Under the pieces are notes generated by a model. It saw only the letters and a program-made list of their open reading frames with translations, searched no databases and was not told where the DNA came from. Shown here one piece after another: positions 56,373-64,000 of a DNA stretch of 64,000 nucleotides. Position 1 is the stretch's first letter. Every line of letters starts with the position of its first letter. The stretch spans positions 664,357,501 to 664,421,500 of the forward strand of contig CM057456.1 of assembly GCA_016271365.2 (NCBI GenBank), given 5' to 3'. This stretch comes from Neoceratodus forsteri (taxonomy: Eukaryota > Chordata > Ceratodontiformes > Ceratodontidae). A program made the translations under genes and the position numbers.

Positions 56373-56899
56373 TGTCACAAACCCACTTAGCAGTTCAGGC
56401 CCTCTACTCCCAAAGTGCCAACCTCCGACCGCTGTCTTGTGAACAGTTTAACAGAACAAGGTTTAAACAGTGCAAATTCCTACTTACAGTACTTAGATTT
56501 GACTCTGTTTCTAAATACCTGTTTGAAAGTGCTCGCAGATGTGTCTTTGTCAGAATCTAGATAAAAGTTTGTCTGAAATAAAACAGAATATTCCTTAAGC
56601 AAACTGTATTTGCCAACCCCTTTTGTGTGAGGTCATCTAGCTCCTCCTCTGTCAGAATATATAAAAAATATATATCTTATCCAAAAACAGAATGTTTTCT
56701 TAAAGTATTATATTCTGCTACTTCAGCATAATTCATGTTCTTCAAATGACACTACTTTGATCTCATAATAAGCTTTCACCTTCCAAGACATGAAAGCATC
56801 CTTATGATTTTGCACTTCTATGTAATAACCTGTATTTCTTTCCTCAACCGTCATAAAATGGATATAATATAGCAACTATGGCTGTAATTAACTCAGACA
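56373..56899 (-). repeat. 5' LTR of the Gypsy-type element
   Basis: TGTCACAAACCCACTTAGCA to TAATTAACTCAGACA, 527 bp, paired with 51,004-51,530. Read on the minus strand it holds a TATATATTTTTTATATATTC block near its middle that could serve as a TATA region. Confidence 0.93.
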
Positions 56900-56941
56900 A
56901 ACAGTAGATCCTTGATTAAGGCCTTCCATGTAACACTTAGG

Positions 56942-58720
56942 CCTAGACATTCAAAAGGGTTGTGCATGGCACAACAGTGTTGCACCATGCGCAACCCACT
57001 GATGTGCCCTGGTGCGATATTCAAAAGGGAAAAGTGCGCGGCACAAATCCCGATGTGCCGGAGTGCATCAGTAATGTATGCAGGTGCAGGTGGGGGGTCA
57101 TGCCCATGCATATTCTGCACAGCTCGATATTTAGCCCAGGATATGTAGAGCCATGCATGCACAACCCCTACCTGCACCAGCATAAAGTTGATCCAAAAAA
57201 AAAAGAAACAATGGATGGCCACCCACAGATGAGCTGCCGCATCGCACGGCATAACACGGCAGCAGCCACCTGTGGGTGGCCACCCGAGTTCTGGCTGCAC
57301 CTATCAGCTCCCCCTATGCCCGATTATGGCCATTTGTTAAAAAAATGAAGAATGCTGTCCAATATCCCTGGTGGTCCAGTGGACCACTGTGTGCCCGATC
57401 ACGGACATTTGTAATAAAAGAAATAAATATGTCCAACATCCCTGGTGGTCCAGTGGACCTGCAAACCCGATCGTGGGATAAGTACATAAATATACCCCAT
57501 CAATATCCCTGGTGGACCAGTGGACCTGCAAGCCCGAACACAGGCTAAGTACATAAATATACCCCATCAATATCCCTGGTGATCCTGTGGACCTGTAAGC
57601 CCAGTCGCAGGCTAAGTACATAAATAAACCCCATCAATATCCCTGGTGGTCCAGTGGACCTGCAAACCCGACCGTGGGCTAAGTACATAGATAAACCCCA
57701 TCAATATCCCAGGTGGTCCAGTGGACCCCCACCCCACCCGCCCACTGAATCCCACCGCCCTGCTCCACCACCCCCGGTCAGCAGCGGGCGGCAGCACCCC
57801 ACCCGCCTGCTGACTCCGGCAGTCAGTAGGGCTATACACCGATTGGGCCACAGTGTGAGGCAATGGGTGTGCAGCTATGCCAGATTACATATTCCAGATA
57901 TGTGAATGGATCCCATTCACATATCTGGAATGTAGTACGGTATGACTACATGCCCATTGGCTCACACTGTGGACAATCGGCGTGCACACCACTGTGTCAG
58001 TCGTCGGCGGCAGGCGGCAGTGGGTTGGTTGCTGCCCGCCGTGACCGGGGGTGGGAGTAAGCGTGAGATTCAGTGGGCAGGTGGGGTGGGGGGTTCACTG
58101 GACCACCAGGGATATTGATGGGGTTTATTTATGTACTTAGTCTGCGATCGGGCTGGCAGGTCCACTGGACCACCAGGGATATTGGACATATTTATTTATT
58201 TTATTACAAATGCCCGCGATCAGGCACACAGTGGTCCACTGGACCACCAGGGATTTCTGATTTTCTATTTTTACTGCAGCTCACGATTGGGCTGTGGAGC
58301 ACATTGCCAGCTGCAGGTGGTGTCGGTCTATGGCTGCTGCCTGGCAGGGGGCCAGGCGCCAGTCACCAGGGATAGGCGCACCTACATGCAAATGAGGCCA
58401 TAATGACATGCAAATGGTCCCATTTGTGCTTTGCATACATTATGGTCCCATTTGCATGTGCACTTTTGAATATCACGGTTGCTGCGCATAGCACGATGGA
58501 ACTTGCATTAGCGCATCCCCCTGTTCCACTCTGGCCACTTGTGCTTGTGCAGTGCTACTGCGCCATGCACACTGTGGGTGGCCAGGGTGCAATATTCAAC
58601 TGTGCTGAGCCATGGCATAGCTCCATTGAATATCACCCAGTCAACGCCCCTGCGCAGCCAAGTTGCACTGCGTCCAGGCTTGCGCCACTGCCTGGCGCAG
58701 TTTGAATATCTGGGTCTCAT
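56942..58720. repeat. Foldback palindrome FB2, centre at 57,911
   Basis: A perfect 19-bp inverted repeat (57,891-57,909 with 57,913-57,931; ATTCCAGATATGTGAATGG) with a 3-nt loop marks the centre. Outward pairs include CACAGTGTGAGGCAATGGG with CCCATTGGCTCACACTGTG, and the minisatellite unit CCCTGGTGGTCCAGTGGACC (left, about 57,366-57,727, 5-6 units of about 63 bp) with GGACCACCAGGGATATTG (right, 58,102, 58,160, 58,232). Both outer ends show GA(T/C)ATTCAAA near GCGC/GCAC runs (56,947 and 58,702). No coding sequence. Arms of about 880 bp are diverged outside the centre. Confidence 0.88.
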
Positions 58721-58904
58721 GTACATGCAGTAGCACACACATGAATGCATGCATGAACACATATCCAGGGATTAAAACACCCATCTCCTCCAGTAAGTCA
58801 CATTATTACTTTAGCATTTTGTGCTGTCTTGCACACCAGAAACTGTACAGATAAGGTGAAGAGGCCAGTAGGTGGCTTCAACAAAATGTTAATCACATGG
58901 GTAC
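58721..58904. other. Spacer between FB2 and the transposase-like relic
   Basis: No feature recognised. Confidence 0.4.
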
Positions 58905-60240
58905 CTACACTGAGGGTGATGTGTCCTTTGATGGTTGAGAACTTGCTGATGGTAATGATGGTGGCTGAGATGGAGACCTTTCCTGCAGCACTGGTGGTGG
59001 TGGTGGTGGTGGCTGAGATGGAGACCTTGCCTGCAGCACTGGTGGTGGTGGTGGAGATGGAGACGTTGCCTCTGTTGATGCTGCTGGAGGTGGTGGAGAA
59101 GTAGACCTCTCTTGCAGTGAATCGGGTTGTGGTGGAGAAGTAGACCATTCCTGTGGTGTTCCTGGTGGTGTAAAAGGAGACCTTTCCTGCACTGATGCTG
59201 GTGGTGGAGAATGAGACCTGTCCTGCACTGATGCTGGTAGTGGTCTAGAAGGAGACCTTTCATGCATTGAAGGTGGTGGAGATGGAGACCTTGACTGTGG
59301 TGGAGCTGGAGACCATGTTGTCATTGATGGCAACGTTAACTGCAGTGCTGCTGTTGGTGGCGTTGGAGACTGTATCAAAGGTGGTGGAGGCACCTCTGTC
59401 CCATATTTCAAAGAAAAAGTTCTCCAATCTCCTGTGAATAATACATTAGGGCACTGTCCTTCATTTGTAACACATGGTGGGCAGAAGCAGCTTCTCTCTT
59501 TAACAGATACAATATGTGGATCTATTCCTTTCACACAGTGTACCAATCGTGTGTTTGGCAATGTTTTCACATTTGTTCTAGTAAGTCTTCACCTGTTTAT
59601 TTTGCCCTCCTTGATGAAAAAGAAACTGCATGTCACTGCACATGATCCTCCTCATTTTTGGGACATGTAAGGTATTTTTTGCCATATTGGTATAATTCAA
59701 AGGCACTGTCAATGATGGCTTTTCATGATTTTACTGCCAGTAATGCACTCTTTTTCAAGACACCCACTTCTCCATCACATGGTCCTTTACCATGTCAACT
59801 GACAAAGAAGTGTTTTTCAATGGAGACACCACAATCCACCACAACAAATAATGCATCGGCAAAGTTACCGTTGCTCTTGTACTGTGTTGGTGCCCCATCA
59901 GAAAAATTAATTTGCTTAACCAAGGCAACTCCCTGTCCTTTAAGGTATTTTGTTTCCATATTTGTGAAGTGGTGAACAGCATGGAAGTCATGCTTTTAGT
60001 CATCAGTAATAAAAATAAGTGCCCTATGCATGTTTATGCCACAGTTTGGTTTAGGGCATCTATAATAGGCCATAACTGGGTGAATTGTAGCTTGGTTGTT
60101 TGCCCAGTGTGCACTCTGAGCTTCGTCTTGGTAGTGGCAATTATAGTTTTCTCCAAAGTCCAGACAGAAAACTACCCAGTTATTTGGTACATTTTTATGT
60201 TTGCTTGCACGCATGTGCAAGAAACATAGTCCTATCATCC
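58905..60240 (-). pseudogene. Transposase-like protein relic (FAENY/SAHW family) with proline-rich tail
   Basis: On the minus strand, 60,238-59,996 reads VVFCLDFGENYNCHYQDEAQSAHWANNQATIHPVMAYYRCP (given here as landmarks DFGENY, QDEAQSAHW and YYRCP), then FITDD followed by a stop. The same frame continues with FSDGAPTQYKS and HGKGPCDG (59,990-59,770) with further stops. The last part (59,570-58,905) is open for 221 codons: RLVHCVKGIDPHIVSVKERS, then CFCPPCVTNEGQCPN (Cys cluster), FTGDWRTFSLK, and a Pro-Ser tail with about ten QERSPSPPP-like repeats. I know the DF.ENY..QDE.QSAHW ... FSDG ... HGKGP.DG ... CxCxxC layout from many uncharacterised animal proteins that look transposon-encoded with an RNase-H-like fold. 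The N-terminus is lost at about 60,240. Confidence 0.68.
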
Positions 60241-60440
60241 GAGTTTTCGGAGGTATGTCACCCCCTCTTCCAACTCAGTCAGTGTGTTGGCAGGCGAGCC
60301 CCAGTCCACCAATGCATGCTGGAGCTGTCTATGACGGCTCAAAATCTACAGTGGCGTATGTGAGATTGAAAGCAGGGCTATGCTTCAAGTGAGCAGCGAT
60401 AAGATATCACCTGCTCATGCTCAGCTCCCCCTACACACAC
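60241..60440. other. Junction region
   Basis: Short unassigned stretch between the transposase relic and repeat family B. Confidence 0.4.
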
Positions 60441-61000
60441 ACACATGCATACTGCGTGCGGCCCCCCCACGCACACATTGTATAGCCAATGGGGGTGCCC
60501 AATCCCCCATCAGATGTGCTGCTCTCCCACCCAAAGCCTTCCACATGCCACGCTGGGTGCCCACCCCAGCGTGGCAACTCATCATCAGCTCCACTGTCCT
60601 CCCCCCGAGAGTACAGGGTGCCACGCTGGGAGTCCACCCCAGCATGGCAACTGATGATATGGCCAATGGGGGTGCCCAATCCCCTGTCAGCTACACACGG
60701 CCCCCAACCACCCGTCCTTGTACCACACTGGGAGCCCACCCCAGCGTGGCAAACGTCCCGCATCATCATTGAAAAAACCTGTAAATAAAAACTGTCCCTT
60801 GGCGCTTCTCCATGGCCCCTCCCACAGCCCCCACCCACCCACTGCGCACCCTGCCTCCCCACACCCACCCTCACCCCATACTTACCTCCCGAGTCTGGCG
60901 CAACGATCTTCGGTGGACCGGGAACACGTCTGCACTCTTCAAAGCCGACCGCAAACTGAAGAAATGCCGGTAAGCTGTATAATGGGATAGATAGGGGTTT
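60441..61000. repeat. Repeat family B, hairpin section (uninterrupted copy 2)
   Basis: Three units carry near-perfect hairpins built on TGCCACGCTGGG and CCCCAGCGTGGCA (60,545-60,576; 60,619-60,651; 60,721-60,752, where the left arm is CCACACTGGG). CCAATGGGGGTGCCCAATCC recurs at 60,486 and 60,663. The following ACCTGTAAATAAA (60,777-60,789) is the empty target site of the solo LTR at 31,134. CpG content is higher than in copy 1, so this copy is probably younger. Confidence 0.85.
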
Positions 61001-62715
61001 TTCAACTTTATTGCATATCTCAGGCATTTTTTGGAATTTTTGCACCAAATTTTCAACATGGGGTTTTTGGGACCCCTTCTCGTGAATGCTGTCACTGTCA
61101 TGGCGTTACTTGGGCCCGAAGGGTGATTTCTCAGCCACTGCACAAAATCATCTTTCCAGAATGATTAATGAAACGACACTGCCAATATTCATAAGGTGGG
61201 CTCTCAAGAAGCCTATTTTGAAAATTTAGTGGAAAAATTCCAAAAATGACTGTTTTACGAGCGTGTGTTGCGCAGTTCCTAGGCAGACTCATAAGTTCGC
61301 GAATTTTCAATATTTTCACTCCAGATTTTCAACATTGCAATTTTACCACACCTTCTTATGAATAGTACAGTTGTCATTTTTCACATCTCACCCAAAACGT
61401 GTTTCCGCCCATGTAGCACACAATGGCACAGTCGGTGTGCGAAATCAATGTATGGGACAAATTAAGAAAATCACAGTGACACTGTTCATGATCAGGGGTC
61501 TTAAAATGGCTATCTTGAAAATCTGGTGAAAAAATTCCTAAAAATGACTGTTTTAAGAGCATGCATTGCGCAGTTCCTACACACGCTCGTAAGTTTACAA
61601 ATTTTCAATATTTTCAATCCAGATTTTCAACATTGCCATTTTATTACACTTCCTTATGAGCAGTACAGCTGTCATTTTTCACATCTTGCCCAAAACATGT
61701 TTCCACCCATGTAGCGCACCATGGTGCAGTCGGTGTGCGAAATCAATGTATGGGACACATTAAGAAATCACAGTGACACTGTTCATGAGCAGAGGTCTTA
61801 AAATAGCTATGTGGTGGTGAAAAATTCTAAAAATAACTTTTCTGATGGAGTTGCGCCCAGTTCCTATGCATGCTCGTAAGTTTGCGAATTTTCAATATTT
61901 TCACTCCAGATTTTCCACATTGCCATTTTATTGCATTTCCTTATGAACGGTACAGCTGCCATTTTTCACATGTCACCCAAAATGTGCTTTCGCACATGTA
62001 GCGTTCAATGGTGCAGTCGGTGTGCAAAAGCAATGTTTGGGACAGATTAAGAAAATCACAGTTACACTGTTCATGAGCAGAGGTCTTAAAATGGCTATGT
62101 TGAAAATTTGGTGACAAATGTCCATAAAATGACTGTGTTATGAGTGAGGATTGCTCAGTTTCCACCATCCTCAGAAGTTCATGACTTTGTAATATTTTCA
62201 GTCTAGATTTTCACCAGTGGCATTTTTCCACACTTCCTTATGAACAGTACAGCTGTCATTTTTCACAACATGGCCGAAATGTGTTTTCACACTTTCAGCG
62301 CAGAGATGCGTAGTCGCGGTAGGAAATCATTGTTCGGAACAGATAAAGAAAATCACAGTGACACTGTTCATGATCGGAGGTCCCAAAATGCCTGTGTTGC
62401 CAATCTGCTGTAAAAATCCTAAACTAATTACATTACTGGTGTGTGTTGCACAGTTTATCGCTTATTAAATGACTTCCTGATTTTTAATATTTTACTGCAG
62501 ATTTGCAATTGCCATTTTTACACCTCTCCATGAACAGTACAGATGTCATTTTTACATCCTGTTTGAATGTTTTGCACCTGTGGTGCTAAATGCTGTAGTT
62601 GCTGTGCATAAGCAGCTTCTGCCAACAAACTGATATTGCCACTGTTCATGAGGTGGGGTCACAAAAACCATGTTGAAAATTTGGAGTGAAAATACCAATG
62701 AATGCCTGAGGTATT
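60985..62715. repeat. Tandem array of about 295 bp, about 6 units (family B body)
   Basis: Unit landmarks: (G)TTCATGA(G/T)...GGTC...AAA(A)TGGCTAT.TTGAAAAT at 61,191, 61,486, 61,781, 62,070, 62,368 and 62,645; and AGTACAGCTGTCATTTTTCACAT at 61,364, 61,661, 61,952, 62,248 and 62,538. Spacing is about 277-298 bp. Each unit also has CCAGATTTTC(A/C)ACATTGCCATTTT. No coding sequence; short frames only. Confidence 0.88.
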
Positions 62716-63440
62716 AGGGTTTCCAACCATAACGCCCAACCCTGTAGAGAATGGCAGGCATCAGGGGTGTGACTTGGGATTCTTGCCTGTAATGCTCATA
62801 CCATTCCACACCCTGCAGCCAGTGAGAGGTATCGAGGTATGCCTTGGACTCTTCAGCCCCAAAGTTCACCCCATTCTCCTATACCACACCCATCTCACAT
62901 ACTTCCTGATGGAATGTGGTGCACATAAGGGCCATAGACTCCAAGGCACTCCGTGACACTTGCCAGTGTCTGCAGGGTGGGGTGTGGTGAAATGGCATGG
63001 CCATTATGCCTGATGACCCAAAGGCACACCCCAATGCCTGTCACTCTCTGCAAGGTGGTGGTGGGGTTGGCTTCAGTTCAATACTTCACTGCCATTCCTA
63101 TTACGCAGCTCTGTAACTTCTACACTACCGCTGCCAATGCCAGCAAGCAAACATTTGGCATTGACAACTGCTTGTAAATTGTCTAATTAAGCAATAAGGC
63201 ACAACAGGGTGTGGGTTATTGGGGGATTTGACCCCACCTTGTGTGGTGTGTCACGAGGCACAGCCACATCTTCCTTAGTGCAACATCTCCTTGCAAGACA
63301 TGCCTGTGTTTCTTAATAAAGACTTCAAACTTGTTGGCATTGGCAGAGAAAGTTGTCACAAAGTTAAGTCTTTCTATTTGTGACTAGCCTGGGTGTCACT
63401 TGTAATAGTGCAAGTTTGTCATGTACCCATACCTGTACAT
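62716..63440. repeat. Flank of family B with C-rich degenerate repeats
   Basis: Variants of ATGCC(C/A)A(C/A)CCTG, GGCA(G/T)G and ACACCC recur at 62,730, 62,800 and 63,020, suggesting a strongly diverged tandem of about 100 bp. GCCAGCAAGCAAACATTTGGCATTGACAA (63,145-63,172) is shared with 6,810-6,842. An AATAAA occurs at 63,319. Confidence 0.5.
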
Positions 63441-63921
63441 TTGTTACATAAACTTGAGTTAGAAAAAAATAGAGTAGATGCTAGAGACCGGTTTACTTTA
63501 AGTAGCAATACTTGCACCAGGGGACACTCTATAAAACATTCAGGGGGGGTTAAAAAAATATTTCAGAAAGTACTTTGTTACCAAAAGGGTGGCAGAATGG
63601 AACAAACTTCCAAAGTTATTCATGCTGAGACGGTGGGGGAAGGGGAGATTCAAGAGGGATGGAAGATCCCTTTCATATGCTGTATTCTATTTAACCGGTT
63701 CAGAATATAGATTGTTTTGACAGATAACTATTGCTTGTGTCATGTACATTGTGGTTTGATTGGGGTGGGGTGACAAGTTTAGGGAAGTGTGGAGGGTAGT
63801 AGGATGGGGGGTGAGACAGAGTCATTGTATTGGAAGGATTGTACACTGTGATAAGTTGTCCTGTTCTGTCTCATTTATGTATCTAAAACTTTCAATAAAC
63901 ATTAACTTGAAAAAAAAAAAA
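63441..63921 (+). mobile_element. LINE 3' end with polyadenylation signal and poly(A)
   Basis: The plus strand encodes DRFTLSSNTCTRGHSIKHSG, then GGRMEQTSKVIHAETVGEGE (frame-shifted remnants of a VxEWNxLP-type C-terminus) at 63,480-63,705. TRGHSxKxxG is the same C-terminal motif as TRGHNLKMG in CR1 copy 5 (about 20,910). The 3' UTR ends AATAAA (63,894-63,899) and a run of A (63,910-63,921). It is 5'-truncated. A true poly(A) end differs from the 3' end of the other CR1 copies here, so it belongs to another LINE subfamily. Confidence 0.72.
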
Positions 63922-64000
63922 GAGGGATGGAAAATTTGGAGTGAAAATGCCAACGAACGCCTGAGACGTTAGGGTTCCCGACCATAATGCCCCACCCTGT
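63922..64000. repeat. Second copy of the 62,670 repeat, running off the window
   Basis: GGAAAATTTGGAGTGAAAAT, then GCC.ACGAACGCCTGAGACGTT, matches 62,671-62,720 base by base with few changes and continues to the window end. The family therefore extends beyond 64,000. Confidence 0.8.

Larger units (their letters stand above)
51004..56899 (-). mobile_element. Gypsy-type (Gmr1-like pol order) LTR element with an antisense CR1 insert
   Basis: Two 527-bp LTRs bound the element: 51,004-51,530 (3' in element sense) and 56,373-56,899 (5'). Inside, on the minus strand, come a primer-binding site, gag with a zinc knuckle, protease and integrase. The integrase follows the protease directly; no RT or RNase H lies between them. 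From 52,938 to 51,531 the element is replaced by an internal CR1 fragment in antisense that abuts the LTR. Integrase before RT is the hallmark of Gmr1-like Gypsy elements. Coding frames are broken by several stops, so it is inactive. The flanks TGAG and AACA show no target duplication. Confidence 0.85.

Noticed and set aside
63319..63325. AATAAA as end of a host gene
   Set aside because: No upstream exon is recognisable; the surrounding DNA is repeat.

Overview
The window looks like non-genic DNA from a large, repeat-rich vertebrate genome. I found no convincing host exon, no rRNA, no functional tRNA gene, no CRISPR and no bacterial signal. Almost every recognisable stretch is a transposable element or a tandem repeat, and the reading frames are interrupted by stops and frameshifts, so these are old relics. 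The mixture (CR1-type LINEs with an esterase-bearing ORF1, an L2-like LINE, a Penelope-like element, Gypsy-type LTR elements, hAT DNA transposons, tRNA-derived SINEs, long foldback palindromes and many minisatellites) fits a lungfish, a large-genome amphibian or another non-amniote better than a mammal or bird. The species assignment is inference only.

Layout. 0-10 kb: a CR1 3' half on the minus strand, interrupted by a polyadenylated SINE; a repeat of uncertain type interrupted by a 1.6 kb hAT element; and the 5' half of a second CR1 (endonuclease plus esterase ORF1). 10-16.8 kb: two more 3'-truncated CR1 copies in the same direction, separated by short tandem arrays. 17-19.5 kb: a Penelope-like reverse transcriptase remnant and AT-rich DNA. 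19.5-29.8 kb: what I infer to be one very long minus-strand LTR element (family TGTAACCCC) whose interior was invaded by a near-complete CR1 (20.6-24.6 kb) and a LINE tail (27.2-28.2 kb); it carries an unrecognised ORF of about 260 codons with one stop. 30.7-33.6 kb: a satellite-like repeat split by a solo LTR of the same family; its unsplit relative lies at 60.5-62.7 kb. 33.6-44.5 kb: tRNA-derived SINEs, minisatellites, an L2-like LINE tail, and a hAT element nested in a SINE. 44.7-50.2 kb: G-rich minisatellite, a second polyadenylated SINE with a 15-bp target duplication, and a foldback palindrome. 51.0-56.9 kb: a Gypsy-type element with two 527-bp LTRs, integrase placed directly after protease, and an antisense CR1 fragment where the reverse transcriptase would be expected. 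56.9-58.7 kb: a second foldback palindrome. 58.9-60.2 kb: a transposase-like gene relic with a long open proline-rich tail. 60.4-64 kb: hairpin repeats, a tandem array of about 295 bp, and a LINE 3' end.

The elements do not form a pathway. They form a nested insertion history, and several insertions can be ordered because target-site duplications or an uninterrupted relative are visible in the window. The most unusual structures are the LTR/CR1 composite at 51.0-56.9 kb, the two large palindromes that share a minisatellite-like arm unit, and the SINE pair inserted into CR1 3' ends. All boundaries were read by eye and should be taken as accurate to tens of bases, except where a target-site duplication or LTR edge is given.
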